Origin: Sneathiella sp.
GTDB lineage: Bacteria > Pseudomonadota > Alphaproteobacteria > Sneathiellales > Sneathiellaceae
Direction of reading: 5' to 3'
Length of the DNA: 64,000 nucleotides
Assembly (NCBI GenBank): GCA_017643685.1
Contig: JAEPMY010000003.1
Location: 1-64,000 of the forward strand
Under the pieces are notes generated by a model. It ran no database searches and was not told where the DNA came from. It saw only the letters and a list, made by a program, of their open reading frames with translations. The position numbers and the translations under genes are program-made. The first letter of the stretch is position 1; the number at the start of each line of letters is the position of its first letter. Positions 1 to 9,368 of this stretch are shown here, piece by piece.

Positions 1-657
1 AATTTCCTCGCCTACATGCATTAGATCCCGAACCCGGATGAGGGAGCTACCAAGCTTGCCGCCCGGATGGAACACATAAAACTGATCGGCGGAGAACCCT
101 TGCCGTTCCAGCAGCGCAACCGCAAGTGCATCCCCAAGAGCAAGGGTCAACGTGGTGGATGTGGTTGGCGCAAGGCCAATAGAGCAGGCTTCTGGAGCAT
201 CTGGCAGGATCAGGGCCACATCGCTTTGCCGGGCAAGAGTGCTATCCGCTTTTCCGACTATGGCAATAAGCGGAATATTAAAGCGTCGTGTGTAGGCGAT
301 GATATCCGATAATTCTTTGGTGCCGCCAGAGTTGGATAAGCACATCACCACATCATCAGGGGTGATCATCCCCAGATCCCCATGGCTTGCTTCGCCGGGG
401 TGGACAAAATGAGAAGGTGTTCCAGTTGAGGCCAGGGTCGCCGCGATTTTTTTGCCGATATGACCACTTTTCCCCATACCGGAGACAACAACTCGTCCTT
501 TGGAAGCGGTGATGAGATCGAGGGCTTTTACAAAATCCCCGTTCAGGCCATCTTTCAATTGATTGAGGGCATCCGCTTCAATTTGCAGGACGCGCCGTGC
601 GGCGTTCAGGTCCTGCTCATTGGAAGTGCTGCTGTTCGTTGTTGGGGTCGCTGTCAT
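1..657 (-). CDS. kdsD: Arabinose-5-phosphate isomerase, KpsF/GutQ type (3' end outside window)
   Basis: Converts D-ribulose 5-phosphate to D-arabinose 5-phosphate, the first step towards Kdo for lipopolysaccharide. The minus-strand frame is open from the ATG at 655-657 to base 1 (219 codons). It contains the SIS-domain features SGMGKSGHIGKK, then ASTGTPSHFVHPGEASHGD, then SNSGGTKE, and further on FHPGGKLG, which marks the junction to the CBS pair. The usual protein is about 320-330 residues, so the two CBS domains lie to the left of the window. The gene follows the RNase D gene (same strand, 87 bases apart), an arrangement I associate with alphaproteobacteria. The plus-strand open frames here are shadows of this gene. 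Confidence 0.93.
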   Translation of the reverse strand, partial: MTATPTTNSSTSNEQDLNAARRVLQIEADALNQLKDGLNGDFVKALDLITASKGRVVVSGMGKSGHIGKKIAATLASTGTPSHFVHPGEASHGDLGMITPDDVVMCLSNSGGTKELSDIIAYTRRFNIPLIAIVGKADSTLARQSDVALILPDAPEACSIGLAPTTSTTLTLALGDALAVALLERQGFSADQFYVFHPGGKLGSSLIRVRDLMHVGEEI

Positions 658-744
658 CAAAATAACCTGTTCTGCTATTTGCAGATTTACTAACTGATCA
701 GGATATAGGCCTCAAATGCCTGTGAAACAAGGCAGTTTAGCAGA

Positions 745-1359
745 TCATGAATGGGCAAAAATGTCTGTCTCATCCCAACCGATCAGATCAAGCTCGGCAC
801 GGGATGGCAAAAACTTGAAGCATTCAGCAGCAATTTCACTGCGGTCTTCTCGCGCCAACATCTCATCCAAAACAGTTCTGATTTTATGAAGATGCAGCAC
901 GTCAGAGGCCGCATATTCCTGCTGCGCCTGTGTCAATTCTTCTGATCCCCAGTCAGAGCTTTGCTGCTGCTTGGAGATATCAACACCGATCAGCTCCTGG
1001 CACAGGTTTTTCAGGCCATGGCGATCTGTGTAGGTTCGAACAAGCCGAGATGCGATTTTCGTGCAGTAAACGGGGGCGCAGGTCACACCGATATATTTCT
1101 TCAAAACGGCGATATCAAAACGGCCAAAATGGAAAAGTTTCTCGCTGTTTGGATCTGCAAGCATTTTGGCGAGATTTGGGGCGCTGTAATCGGTGCCATC
1201 GAATTTCACCAGATGCGCATCGCCGTCGCCTGCAGAGAGCTGCACCACACAAAGCCGGTCCCGGTGTGGGTTCAATCCCATGGTTTCGCTGTCAATTGCG
1301 ATCACAGGTCCCAGATCCAGATCCACTGGAAGGTCATTGTGGTGAAGAAAAATCGCCAT
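745..1359 (-). CDS. Short ribonuclease D-type 3'-5' exonuclease
   Basis: A 204-residue DEDDy-family 3'-5' exoribonuclease, predicted to be cytosolic and to act on tRNA or other structured RNA ends. Visible motifs are Exo I IDSET (D23, E25), Exo II HFGRFDIAVL (the D of RFDI) and Exo III with Y and D in YAASDVLHLH. It is about half the length of E. coli RNase D because the C-terminal HRDC domains are absent; short forms are common in alphaproteobacteria, so this is probably not a truncation. It lies upstream of and co-directional with kdsD. The plus-strand frames across the same bases have no recognisable domains. Confidence 0.9.
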   Translation of the reverse strand: MAIFLHHNDLPVDLDLGPVIAIDSETMGLNPHRDRLCVVQLSAGDGDAHLVKFDGTDYSAPNLAKMLADPNSEKLFHFGRFDIAVLKKYIGVTCAPVYCTKIASRLVRTYTDRHGLKNLCQELIGVDISKQQQSSDWGSEELTQAQQEYAASDVLHLHKIRTVLDEMLAREDRSEIAAECFKFLPSRAELDLIGWDETDIFAHS

Positions 1360-1507
1360 TTAGCATTGCTCCGCGTCTTAAAAAATTTGCGTGAGTGTAC
1401 GGACGCAGTCTTGTAAATTCAATGGCAAAGCGCACAAATGGTTGCATCTGAGGGCTGATTGAGACTGGCATTTGCGCATTGGGTCAAGAAAGACTAAAAA
1501 TCAACTT

Positions 1508-2182
1508 ATGGAAAATCGCCGCGCCGACATCATAGCTGAAGAGCTGGAAGCTCTTATTTTTACCGGAGAGTTTGCCGATGGCATGCGTCTGGATGAAATT
1601 AAGCTTGCGGCTAGGTTTGGGGTCTCTCGCACCCCAATTCGGGAAGCATTTCAGCGCCTTATGAATTCAGGATTGGTGGAGCAGATCCCGCGCAGGGGTG
1701 TCTTTGTCCGTCATCCCGGTCCCATGGAATTGATGGAAATGTTTGAGGTGATGGCAGAGTTGGAAGCATCCTGCGCACGGCTCGCGGCCCGTCGGATCAG
1801 CGATCAGGCACTTGATCAGTTAAAAGAGGCTAATATCAAATGCCGGGCGGCGCTGGAAGGCGCTGATACCGTCCTCTATTACGCGGAAAATGAGGTTTTT
1901 CATTTTTTGATATATCAAGAATGCGGAAACCGGTATCTGGAGCGAGAAACCCTGCGTCTTCATAAAAGGCTGCAACCCTACCGGAAACGCCAGTTACAGG
2001 TTCGGGGGCGTATGGCCCAGTCAATGGAAGAGCATGAAGCTATTGTTTTCGCGCTTGAGGCGGGGGATGGAGATCGTGCAGCAGATATTATTCGCGCCCA
2101 TATCACCGTTCAGGGTGAGCGGTTCAGAGATTTAATCTCAGCCATGATTGGAAATCAGGCAGGAACCTCTGTCCCGTCATAA
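1508..2182 (+). CDS. GntR-family transcriptional regulator (FCD subfamily)
   Basis: DNA-binding regulator of 224 residues. The N-terminal winged helix contains LAARFGVSRTPIREAFQRL, the typical GntR recognition helix, and is followed by an all-helical FCD effector domain (EANIKCRA..., ENEVFHFLIYQECGN..., EEHEAIVFALEAGDGDRA). FCD domains usually bind small carboxylates, often with a metal. The target is unknown. The ATG at 1508 is chosen for family length; a TTG at 1472 would add 12 residues, and neither has a clear ribosome-binding site. The gene runs away from the RNase D gene, and its last 28 bases overlap the 3' end of the convergent SDR gene. Confidence 0.88.
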   Translation: MENRRADIIAEELEALIFTGEFADGMRLDEIKLAARFGVSRTPIREAFQRLMNSGLVEQIPRRGVFVRHPGPMELMEMFEVMAELEASCARLAARRISDQALDQLKEANIKCRAALEGADTVLYYAENEVFHFLIYQECGNRYLERETLRLHKRLQPYRKRQLQVRGRMAQSMEEHEAIVFALEAGDGDRAADIIRAHITVQGERFRDLISAMIGNQAGTSVPS

Positions 2183-2883
2183 GCAAAACAGCGCCCTGAT
2201 TGATCGGGTGTTATTCCTTCAATCACATCAATTAGTCTTTCCGCGGAATATGCCGGAGTGAAAAGCTTATCTTCCGTCACATTTCCAGAGAAAGGATCAG
2301 ACAAATCGGAGGCAACGGTACCCGGGTGCAATCCAATGAGGGTGGCTTCAGGGGCGCGGCGTGCCGTTTCAATCGCGGCGCTTTTAATGATCATATTAAG
2401 GGCTGCTTTTGACGCGCGGTAGCTATACCATCCCCCTAAATAATTATCAGAAATACTGCCCACCCGGGCAGAGATTGCCGCAAGGACCGATTTTGATTTT
2501 CGAGGGAGGAGCGGTAGGAAATGCTTCATCACCAAAGCAGGCCCAAGGCAATTAACCTCCATCACTTTATGAAAGTGGGCAGGTGACAAAGATCTGAGCG
2601 CCTTCTCTGGCTGTAAATCGCCCTCATGCAGAAGGCCTGTTGCAATCAATACCAGATCCAGTGAATGATCCCGTCCGATGGATTTTGCCGCCGCTGCTAC
2701 GGTCTCTTCCACGCTGAAATCAATAGGGATAAAGGTTACATGATCCGGTAATGTTCCAGCCTCGCGCGATAGTGCAGTGATATTTGCTTTTGGATATCTT
2801 CTGCAGATTTCCTCTAACAAGGCGCCTCCGATTGCGCCATGACTGCCGAAAATTGCGATATTCTGAAATCCATTTCCATGCAT
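2155..2883 (-). CDS. SDR-family NAD(P)-dependent oxidoreductase
   Basis: Short-chain dehydrogenase/reductase of 242 residues. The N-terminal Rossmann loop reads GSHGAIGG, the catalytic tyrosine and lysine are in YSYRASKAALN, and the catalytic serine region is AAISARVGSISDN. It resembles the C-factor / csgA-like SDR subgroup, which is often found beside cryptochrome/photolyase genes; the substrate is unknown. It is divergent from the photolyase gene, with a 121-base gap that could hold a shared promoter region. Its 3' end overlaps the GntR gene by 28 bases. Confidence 0.87.
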   Translation of the reverse strand: MHGNGFQNIAIFGSHGAIGGALLEEICRRYPKANITALSREAGTLPDHVTFIPIDFSVEETVAAAAKSIGRDHSLDLVLIATGLLHEGDLQPEKALRSLSPAHFHKVMEVNCLGPALVMKHFLPLLPRKSKSVLAAISARVGSISDNYLGGWYSYRASKAALNMIIKSAAIETARRAPEATLIGLHPGTVASDLSDPFSGNVTEDKLFTPAYSAERLIDVIEGITPDQSGRCFAYDGTEVPA

Positions 2884-3004
2884 GCTTCGCCTCCCAAGTT
2901 TTAACTTTTACCCTTACGTTTGGGATAAGTAATCAGATTACGGCTTTGCTGTTAACCCAATGTCACACTTGTTTCGTAAACTATATAAACAGCAAGCGAG
3001 AGAT

Positions 3005-4540
3005 ATGAAGTTACGTGTCGTTTTGGGGGATCAGCTTTCTCTTCATCTCTCTAGTTTGAGGGATGTGGATGCACATCAGGACCGTATCTTGATGTGTGAA
3101 ATCCGGCAGGAGACGGACTATGTCGAACATCATCAGAAAAAGATCGCTTTTATTTTCTCGGCCATGCGACATTTTGCTGAAAGTCTTCGCGTTGAAGGTT
3201 TAAAGGTTCAATATCGCAAGTTTGATGACCCTGAGAATTCAGGCAGTTTCATAGGCGAAATCAAGGCGCTGATGAAAGCGCAGTCCTTTAGTTCGGTCGT
3301 GATTACGACACCGGGCGAATATCGTCTTTGGGAAGAAATAAAGGGCTGGGAACAAGAGATCGGAATTCCTGTTGAAATACGGTCAGATGACCGCTTTTTA
3401 TGTTCAATTCGGGATTTTAGGCAGTGGGCTGACGGGCGTAAACAACTGCGGATGGAGCATTTCTACAGAGAGATGCGCCGTCATCATAACATCCTGATGG
3501 ATGGCAATAAACCAGTCGGCGGCAAATGGAACTATGACGCTGAAAACCGCAAACCTGCGGATGATAGCCTTAAAGTTCCAGCCCCTCACAAAACAGAACC
3601 AGATCAGATAACCCGCGATGTATTGGATTTGGTCGATAACGAGTTTTCTGATCATATCGGCTCCTTACATCCGTTTCATTACGCCGTGGATCGGCAGGGT
3701 GCTCTTGCGGTTCTGGATCATTTTATCTCTCACAGGCTTCCTCACTTTGGTGATCACCAAGATGTCATGCTGGAGGGGGAGCCGTGGATGTACCACAGCC
3801 ATATCAGTTTGTATCTGAATGTGGGGCTGTTAGATCCGATGGAATGCATTCGGGCGGCGGAGCGCGCCTATTATGACGGGCAGGCTCCGTTAAATGCTGC
3901 TGAAGGCTTCATTCGGCAGATTTTGGGGTGGCGAGAATATGTCCGGGGCATTTATTGGTGGCAAATGCCATCCTATGCGACAGAGAATTTCCTGAACGCG
4001 TCCCGTGAGCTGCCGCCGCTCTTTTGGGGAGAGGCAACGAAAATGAACTGCCTTTCCCAAGTGATTTCAGAAACCTTGGAGAATGCTTACGCCCATCATA
4101 TTCAGCGATTGATGATTGTCGGCAACTTCGCGTTGCTGGCAGGGCTTCATCCCGATGGGGTCAACAACTGGTATTTGCGGGTTTATGCAGATGCCTTTGA
4201 GTGGGTGGAAATGCCGAATGTAACGGGAATGATCCTGTTTGCGGATGGCGGTTTGCTGGCATCAAAGCCATATGCTGCGGGGGGCGCTTATGTTTCCCGA
4301 ATGTCTAATTATTGCGATAACTGCGCGTATAAAGTCTCCAAAAAGAACGGGGAAGGGGCATGTCCTTTTAATTATCTTTATTGGGATTTTCTGATCCGAA
4401 ATCAGGACACATTATCCGATAACCCGCGCCTTGGGATGCCGTATCGGAATTTGGCGCGAATGGATGATGACAAGATCAAAATGATCAAACAGGATTCAAA
4501 CCGGTTTTTGAAAGCCATGGATAATGCGGAAAAAATCTGA
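3005..4540 (+). CDS. FeS-containing bacterial cryptochrome / (6-4) photolyase (PhrB type)
   Basis: Flavoprotein of 511 residues, predicted to repair UV (6-4) photoproducts in a light-dependent way. The N-terminal alpha/beta domain starts [12 protein letters not shown] and the C-terminal helical FAD domain contains [11 protein letters not shown] and [17 protein letters not shown]. Cysteines C349, C437, C440 and C453 match, with an offset of one, the four 4Fe-4S ligands of Agrobacterium PhrB (350, 438, 441, 454), so the cluster is expected to be intact. The ATG at 3005 follows GCGAGAGAT and fits the family N-terminus; an upstream in-frame ATG at 2960 would add 15 unrelated residues. The stop overlaps the next gene. 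Confidence 0.94.
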   Translation: MKLRVVLGDQLSLHLSSLRDVDAHQDRILMCEIRQETDYVEHHQKKIAFIFSAMRHFAESLRVEGLKVQYRKFDDPENSGSFIGEIKALMKAQSFSSVVITTPGEYRLWEEIKGWEQEIGIPVEIRSDDRFLCSIRDFRQWADGRKQLRMEHFYREMRRHHNILMDGNKPVGGKWNYDAENRKPADDSLKVPAPHKTEPDQITRDVLDLVDNEFSDHIGSLHPFHYAVDRQGALAVLDHFISHRLPHFGDHQDVMLEGEPWMYHSHISLYLNVGLLDPMECIRAAERAYYDGQAPLNAAEGFIRQILGWREYVRGIYWWQMPSYATENFLNASRELPPLFWGEATKMNCLSQVISETLENAYAHHIQRLMIVGNFALLAGLHPDGVNNWYLRVYADAFEWVEMPNVTGMILFADGGLLASKPYAAGGAYVSRMSNYCDNCAYKVSKKNGEGACPFNYLYWDFLIRNQDTLSDNPRLGMPYRNLARMDDDKIKMIKQDSNRFLKAMDNAEKI

Positions 4541-4679
4541 CTTGCCGCAGAAAATCTGCCCTATCTGTGATCGCCCATTTAGGTGGCGGAAAAAATGGGC
4601 GCGGGATTGGGAAACGGTACTCTATTGCTCGGAGCGTTGTCGCCGGTCTAAAAATCAACCGAAGGCGATTAAGTCTTAA
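4524..4679 (+). CDS. DUF2256 small zinc-ribbon-like protein
   Basis: A 51-residue protein with a Cys pair near the N-terminus (CPIC, C12 and C15) and a second near the C-terminus (C35 and C39 in YCSERCR). Around them are the family-typical [11 protein letters not shown] and WETVLYCS. This is the DUF2256 pattern; function is unknown, and a metal-binding knuckle is the simplest reading. The ATG at 4524 lies inside the end of the photolyase gene in another frame, overlapping it by 17 bases, so translation is probably coupled. DUF2256 genes are known neighbours of photolyase/cryptochrome genes. Its stop overlaps the stop of the convergent gene at 4676. Confidence 0.82.
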   Translation: MRKKSDLPQKICPICDRPFRWRKKWARDWETVLYCSERCRRSKNQPKAIKS

Positions 4680-5125
4680 GGTTTTAAGGCGTCTTTCTCT
4701 CGTAAGTATCGGTAAATTTCCGCCAGTAATTTGACCCGAAATTTCTCATATTCATCTTGAATTTTGGTGCGAAGTTGACCCTGTAATTCTGTTATTTTCT
4801 GTGAGTTATCCTCGGAAGCGGCTTTCCAGGCATAATCTCGCTCGGCCTTTCGAAGATCGATTTCAAGTTCTTCTTTTAGTCGCCGAAGGGTTAGGTCATG
4901 CTCCTCGGCGAGGCGGCTAACCGCCATTTTGTCAGTCTGTGTTGGATCATCTGGTGGCGTCAGACCGACCCGATACCGTTTCACCAGATCCTGCGCCTTT
5001 TCAATGACATCATGGATCGTCAGCGTGATCGTTTTGGGGTGCGCAATTTCTGCGGCATTTGCGGTCAGCAGAGGGGCCGCGAAGAAGAACACAAACATAA
5101 ACAGGGCAAGAGAGGCGCGCAGCAT
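4676..5125 (-). CDS. Exported coiled-coil protein of unknown function
   Basis: A 149-residue protein I do not recognise. It begins with a clear signal peptide ([20 protein letters not shown], then TANAA, likely cleaved after AxA near residue 24). The remainder is strongly charged and helical, with heptad-like stretches such as [20 protein letters not shown] and an acidic/basic tail, so a periplasmic coiled coil is likely. The start at 5125 is chosen because it places the signal peptide at the N-terminus and has AAAGG upstream; a longer frame starting at 5200 would add 25 non-signal residues. It is convergent with the DUF2256 gene. Confidence 0.6.
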   Translation of the reverse strand: MLRASLALFMFVFFFAAPLLTANAAEIAHPKTITLTIHDVIEKAQDLVKRYRVGLTPPDDPTQTDKMAVSRLAEEHDLTLRRLKEELEIDLRKAERDYAWKAASEDNSQKITELQGQLRTKIQDEYEKFRVKLLAEIYRYLREKDALKP

Positions 5126-5240
5126 CGCGAGAGACCTTTCGTTAAGTTGCGCCCCTACATACGCCCAGATTGCGGCGAGATAAAGCCTTTTGCTTCCCAA
5201 GGGACTAGGCAGCTTTCTTAATTCCGGCTATGTCTGGGGC

Positions 5241-5591
5241 ATGAAAGTTTTTAAAAATATCATCAATGATCGTGGATCAAAATATGCAGTGGCCGGTGCG
5301 ACTGTTACCAGCCGACAAGAGGCTGTAGATGCGGTCAAGGCCCTCAAAAAAGACAAGAAATTTGCCAAAGCCACCCATAATACCTGGGCCGTTATTCTAT
5401 CTGGCGACGGGCCGGTTAAAAATGATGATGGGGAAGGTGGTGCCGGTCAGGTGATCCTGCAAATGCTGGAGGGGGCTGATCTTAAAGATCATATGATCAT
5501 CGTCACCCGCTGGTTTGGCGGCACCAAACTCGGCGGAGATCGCTTCCGCCGGGTTCAGGATTGCGTCAGATACTATCTGGAAAATCGATAA
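5241..5591 (+). CDS. IMPACT/YigZ N-terminal domain protein (UPF0029)
   Basis: A 116-residue protein made only of the IMPACT N-terminal domain. The signature DDGEGGAGQVILQMLEG and the block IVTRWFGGTKLGGDRFRR are clear. In E. coli YigZ this domain is followed by a DUF1949 half that is missing here, so this is a single-domain form and not obviously broken. Links to translation or nucleic-acid binding are known for the family; the specific role is unknown. The ATG at 5241 was preferred over 5190 because family similarity begins there. It is convergent with the OsmC gene, 18 bases away. Confidence 0.8.
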   Translation: MKVFKNIINDRGSKYAVAGATVTSRQEAVDAVKALKKDKKFAKATHNTWAVILSGDGPVKNDDGEGGAGQVILQMLEGADLKDHMIIVTRWFGGTKLGGDRFRRVQDCVRYYLENR

Positions 5592-5609
5592 ACTGTTAGG
5601 CTATCGGGC

Positions 5610-6023
5610 TTATTCAGCTTCTTGGATGATAATTTCGCGGGTAATGTTTGCAGCTTTCTGAACCATTACGGATGCGGAACAGTATTTTTCGGCAGAGAGG
5701 GAGACTGCGCGTTCAACTTTATCTTCGGAGAGATTTTTACCAACGACGGTGTAGATCATGTGAATGTCGGTAAATACTTTTGGTTCTGTGTCGGCGCGGG
5801 TTCCTTCAACGGAAACAATGCAATCCACCACATCTTCGCGGGATTTTTTCAGGATATGCACCACATCAATACCGGAGCAGCCGCCAAGCGCCAGAAGAAG
5901 CAGTTCCATAGGGCTATTGCCTAGACGGGCTTCGCCGCCGGCGCCATCCATAACGATGCCATGACCTGCTTCGTTATTGCCGATAAAACGATAGCCTTCG
6001 ACCCACTTTGCCTGAACCTTCAT
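5610..6023 (-). CDS. OsmC-family peroxidase-like protein
   Basis: A 137-residue OsmC/Ohr-superfamily protein, probably reducing organic hydroperoxides through a cysteine pair. The two conserved cysteines are visible: C49 in LALGGCSGIDVV and C115 in SAEKYCSASVM. Length and order match the YhfA-like OsmC group. It lies alone, convergent with the IMPACT-domain gene and upstream of the two-component operon in the same direction, 94 bases from the end of that operon. No peroxide-responsive operator was recognised. Confidence 0.88.
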   Translation of the reverse strand: MKVQAKWVEGYRFIGNNEAGHGIVMDGAGGEARLGNSPMELLLLALGGCSGIDVVHILKKSREDVVDCIVSVEGTRADTEPKVFTDIHMIYTVVGKNLSEDKVERAVSLSAEKYCSASVMVQKAANITREIIIQEAE

Positions 6024-6117
6024 ATCACTTACCCTATTTCAAAAGTTATGGTGTGGCGGGCAGTATAACCACATTTTAAAGGGAACCAATTCCTTTTCAT
6101 TCGCATCCGGTTGAGCC

Positions 6118-6579
6118 TTAAATGCCAAGTTTGATCTGCTTGGGCAGAACGGATATATCAAACCAGTATTCTTTCAAAAATTGCAGGGATGCAGTGAATT
6201 TTTCAATATCCACGGGCTTTACGATAAAGGAATTCGCACCTTTCTCGTAGCAGATATCAATATCGCGGTTATCACTGGATGTGCTCAAAATAACGACGGG
6301 AATGATTTTAAACTTAGGATCTTTTTTCAGCTCGTCCAAAATCTTGTGACCGGGTTTTCCAGGCAGGTTTAGATCCAATAAGATCAGCGCCGGTAATTGG
6401 TTGGATTTCAGCTCTGCGCCCGGATATTCGGTATTGAGATATTCAACGAGATTATCCCCATTCTCAAAACGGATGAGGGGGTTTGTAAGCTCGCTTTTAC
6501 GTCTGAGAGCCCGATATATGGCCTCATAGTCATCATCACTGTCTTCAATGATAATGAGAGGTTGCTGCTGATCTTTCAT
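6118..6579 (-). CDS. Response regulator receiver protein, Rcp1-like
   Basis: A single receiver domain of 153 residues with no output domain. The acidic pocket IIIEDSDDDYEA, phospho-acceptor D69 in ALILLDLNLPGKPGH and switch lysine in FIVKPVD are present. Single-domain regulators of this kind usually pass signals by protein contact or serve as phosphate relays. The start at 6579 lies inside the 3' end of the kinase gene (35-base overlap in another frame), so translation is probably coupled. It is the third gene of a receiver-kinase-receiver operon. Confidence 0.88.
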   Translation of the reverse strand: MKDQQQPLIIIEDSDDDYEAIYRALRRKSELTNPLIRFENGDNLVEYLNTEYPGAELKSNQLPALILLDLNLPGKPGHKILDELKKDPKFKIIPVVILSTSSDNRDIDICYEKGANSFIVKPVDIEKFTASLQFLKEYWFDISVLPKQIKLGI

Positions 6580-8842
6580 AATCAGTATTTCTCCTTCGTT
6601 TTGGACCAATGGTGAACAACACCGTTGTTCCCTTGTTTTCTTCCGACTCGATCCAGATACGGCCTCCATGATTTTCAATGATCCGTTTTGCGAAACTAAG
6701 CCCTGCGCCGGTCCCTTCAATGGGGTTCTTGCTGTTAACAAGCCTTTTAAACATTCGAAACACATCTTCATGATGTTCGCTTGGTATGCCAATTCCGTTA
6801 TCTTTCACGAAGAAAACCGGGGTCGCTTCTTTGCGACAGCCAATTGTGATTTGTGGGGGGCTACTTCCGCTATATTTCAATGCGTTTGAAACAAGGTTTC
6901 GAATAACTTCGGTAATGCGGACTTGCTCGCAATAGATTGTGGGTAAGTTCTTCTCGATGTTTATTTCTGCACCTTTTTCTTCGGCGACTTCGGCAAGCAG
7001 GCTGACAGCATCTTCAACAATTTCAGCCATGTCAAAGTCACCCATAGCTTCCTGAACTTTTGTGATCCGGGAGTAATGGAGGAGATCACTGATAAGCCCG
7101 TTCATTTTGGTGATCAGGACTCGAATGCGGGCAAGGCGTTTGCGGCCGCCTTCATCAAGCTGATCAGAATAATCTTCTTCAAGGAACACAGTGTGGTTTG
7201 AAATTGCCCTCAACGGTTCTTTCAAATCGTGAGAGGCGACGTGAGCGAAATTCTCCAACTCCTGATTAGAGCGCTGCAAGCCGTCAATTAGTTGCCGGAT
7301 TTCGCGTTTAGCCTCTTCCTGCAGGCTGATATCCCGAATGATACAAATGAAATATGCATCGTCACTGGTCCGCACTTCAGAAACGGCAACTTCAAGTGGT
7401 TTTCTTTTTCCATCCTTCTGCATGGCCACCATTTCCTGCCGAAGGCCGGAGATAAAATGTGCAGGCACATCAAGGGTAACAGATCGACTGCCTCCATCGA
7501 GATCCTGCTCTATTTTGATCAACAGGGAAGAGAGGTTTAATCCGAGCGCTTCCTTAAGGGGATAGCCAAAGATTTTGGCGCAAGCGGCATTGTAACGGAG
7601 GATATTTCCGGCTTTGTCACAGGCTATAATCCCATCTAACGTCCCTTCAATCAGCGCGTTGGCATTCTGCTCGCTTTCGGATAAATCGTCATATAACTCT
7701 GCAAAAGCATTGGCGAGGGTGCCAATTTCATCTTTGTCACCAATCGGCAGATACAGGTTACTTCTATCCCCGGTTTCTTTTGCATTGCTTAATGACTCGG
7801 TCATCAATTGCAATCTGAGCGTAAATTGCCGCGACAGTAGGAAGGCAAGGACCATAGCCGTGGTGATCAAGGCCAAGACTAACCATATCAGTTCTTTCTG
7901 GGCTTTTTTGACTGACGCAAATGCAACCTCATTCTCGATCTCTTCATATACATTCAAAAAGACATTCGGGCCGCTAAAGTCGATTGACTGCTGGATCCAG
8001 AAGCCAACTTTATCCTCAAGGTAGACGACATTCTGGTCAGACGTCTGGTTTTGAAAAATTTTGAAAATCTCTGGAATTTCAGGGACAGTTTCTGATGTCT
8101 CAAAATGCTTTGTAATAGATCCGGCTTTATCGAGTTTCAGATAGTTTCCATAACGCGTATCGATAAAGATGTTGCCAAAGGTAGAGACATTTTTAAAGCT
8201 CTGTTCGGCTAATTTTTCGAAATCTGCGTTAATTACAATAAAGGCGGTTAGACGCCCTTCGGAAAAAAGCGGATACACCATGCGGATTGTCGGCGTGAGA
8301 GACGGGTCAATATGTCCTTCTTCCCGGTTTAGCGTCACATCGGAGATATAAACAGTGCCGGGTAACAGGCGCTGGGAATTTCTGTAATAGGGCTCCCTTG
8401 ATTTAATTTGCAGGGCATCTTCTGTCACCAATTCTATACCGTCGAGACTTCTGTTCAAACGTACCCATTCCTGACCGGAATGGCGAACACTGATCACCCG
8501 GAGCTGAGTATAGAAAGGGCGCGAGAGGAGGACAGATTCAAGCAATTCTTTCACCGCAAGTGTTGACGCAGGCGTGGGGAGCTCCTGCTCCGCTTGAGAG
8601 GCAATTGATTGGGTGAGGCGTTTCATCTCTGGGGTGTTGGAGAGCAGAAGGCTATCCCCGTACATCACCTGATAATTGTCCAGCAGTTTTTCAGTGGTTA
8701 TTTTCAGCGTCGATAAAACAAGGTCTTCCATACTGCGTCGGGCAACATCGGTTGTGTGCTGAAAACTGAAATAGCTGACAGCGATAGTAGCCGTGCTGAC
8801 CAAACACAGAACCAGTATGATTATCTTGTTTCTAACGAGCAT
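6545..8842 (-). CDS. Membrane sensor histidine kinase (periplasmic sensor, HAMP, PAS, HisKA, HATPase)
   Basis: A 765-residue inner-membrane kinase. TM1 is about residues 6-26, a periplasmic sensing region of roughly 290 residues follows (probably CACHE-like, with GTVYISDVTLNREEG and TIRMVYPLF), and TM2 is about 318-338. After these come HAMP (about 340-395), PAS (about 395-510, IDGIIACDKAGNILRYN-like), HisKA with H538 in ASHDLKEPLRA, and HATPase_c with N box IRNLVSNALKYS, G1 VKDNGIGIP and G2 GTGAGLS. The kinase core resembles phytochrome-type kinases that pair with Rcp1-like receivers, which fits both neighbours. The ligand is unknown. Confidence 0.92.
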   Translation of the reverse strand: MLVRNKIIILVLCLVSTATIAVSYFSFQHTTDVARRSMEDLVLSTLKITTEKLLDNYQVMYGDSLLLSNTPEMKRLTQSIASQAEQELPTPASTLAVKELLESVLLSRPFYTQLRVISVRHSGQEWVRLNRSLDGIELVTEDALQIKSREPYYRNSQRLLPGTVYISDVTLNREEGHIDPSLTPTIRMVYPLFSEGRLTAFIVINADFEKLAEQSFKNVSTFGNIFIDTRYGNYLKLDKAGSITKHFETSETVPEIPEIFKIFQNQTSDQNVVYLEDKVGFWIQQSIDFSGPNVFLNVYEEIENEVAFASVKKAQKELIWLVLALITTAMVLAFLLSRQFTLRLQLMTESLSNAKETGDRSNLYLPIGDKDEIGTLANAFAELYDDLSESEQNANALIEGTLDGIIACDKAGNILRYNAACAKIFGYPLKEALGLNLSSLLIKIEQDLDGGSRSVTLDVPAHFISGLRQEMVAMQKDGKRKPLEVAVSEVRTSDDAYFICIIRDISLQEEAKREIRQLIDGLQRSNQELENFAHVASHDLKEPLRAISNHTVFLEEDYSDQLDEGGRKRLARIRVLITKMNGLISDLLHYSRITKVQEAMGDFDMAEIVEDAVSLLAEVAEEKGAEINIEKNLPTIYCEQVRITEVIRNLVSNALKYSGSSPPQITIGCRKEATPVFFVKDNGIGIPSEHHEDVFRMFKRLVNSKNPIEGTGAGLSFAKRIIENHGGRIWIESEENKGTTVLFTIGPKRRRNTDYERSAATSHYH

Positions 8843-8912
8843 TTATCTTCTAATCGCAATCAATAATCTGGTGATTTTGCATAGAATAATTTCCATAAAT
8901 ATTGTCTGATCT

Positions 8913-9368
8913 TTAGTATCTCGAGCTGGGCAGGGTGACGATTTCCATCCAATATTTTAAAACGGCTTGGATTTTATCGGATTTACCACCCTCAAGATCG
9001 GATTTGGGAATGACCGTATTCGCACCTAGTGAGTAACAAGACTGCAATCGGTCGAAATCTTCCATTCCAGTGACGACAATAGTTGGAATGGTGATCATTT
9101 TATGATGGGCCTTTACAAGATCCAGTATCCGCTCCCCACTGCCCCCCGGTAGTCCCAGATCCAGTATGATGATACTGGGAAGGGGGGTGTATAGAAGGCT
9201 GGAATATTGTCCGCGGCGCCACAGATAGTTGAAACCCTCGGTCGCATCCTGACACCAATCGATTTTATATTGATCAGCGATCAACTCCTGAACCGATCGT
9301 GTGATAACTTCAAAGTCATCAGGGGAGTCTTCAATGATCAATAGTGTTTGCTTAGTCTGCTTTAGCAT
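8913..9368 (-). CDS. Response regulator receiver protein
   Basis: A stand-alone receiver domain of 151 residues. The pocket LLIIEDSPDDFEV, phospho-acceptor D70 in IIILDLGLPGGSGE and a lysine in VIPKSDL are present. No output domain follows. It is the first gene of the minus-strand operon, 70 bases upstream of the kinase, and differs clearly from the downstream receiver, so the pair is an old divergence rather than a recent duplication. Its own promoter should lie in the 213-base AT-rich gap before the GNAT gene. Confidence 0.87.
   Translation of the reverse strand: MLKQTKQTLLIIEDSPDDFEVITRSVQELIADQYKIDWCQDATEGFNYLWRRGQYSSLLYTPLPSIIILDLGLPGGSGERILDLVKAHHKMITIPTIVVTGMEDFDRLQSCYSLGANTVIPKSDLEGGKSDKIQAVLKYWMEIVTLPSSRY

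Noticed and set aside
930-1416. Two overlapping plus-strand open frames of about 150 codons
   Set aside because: They cover the RNase D gene, whose DEDDy motifs are clear on the minus strand.
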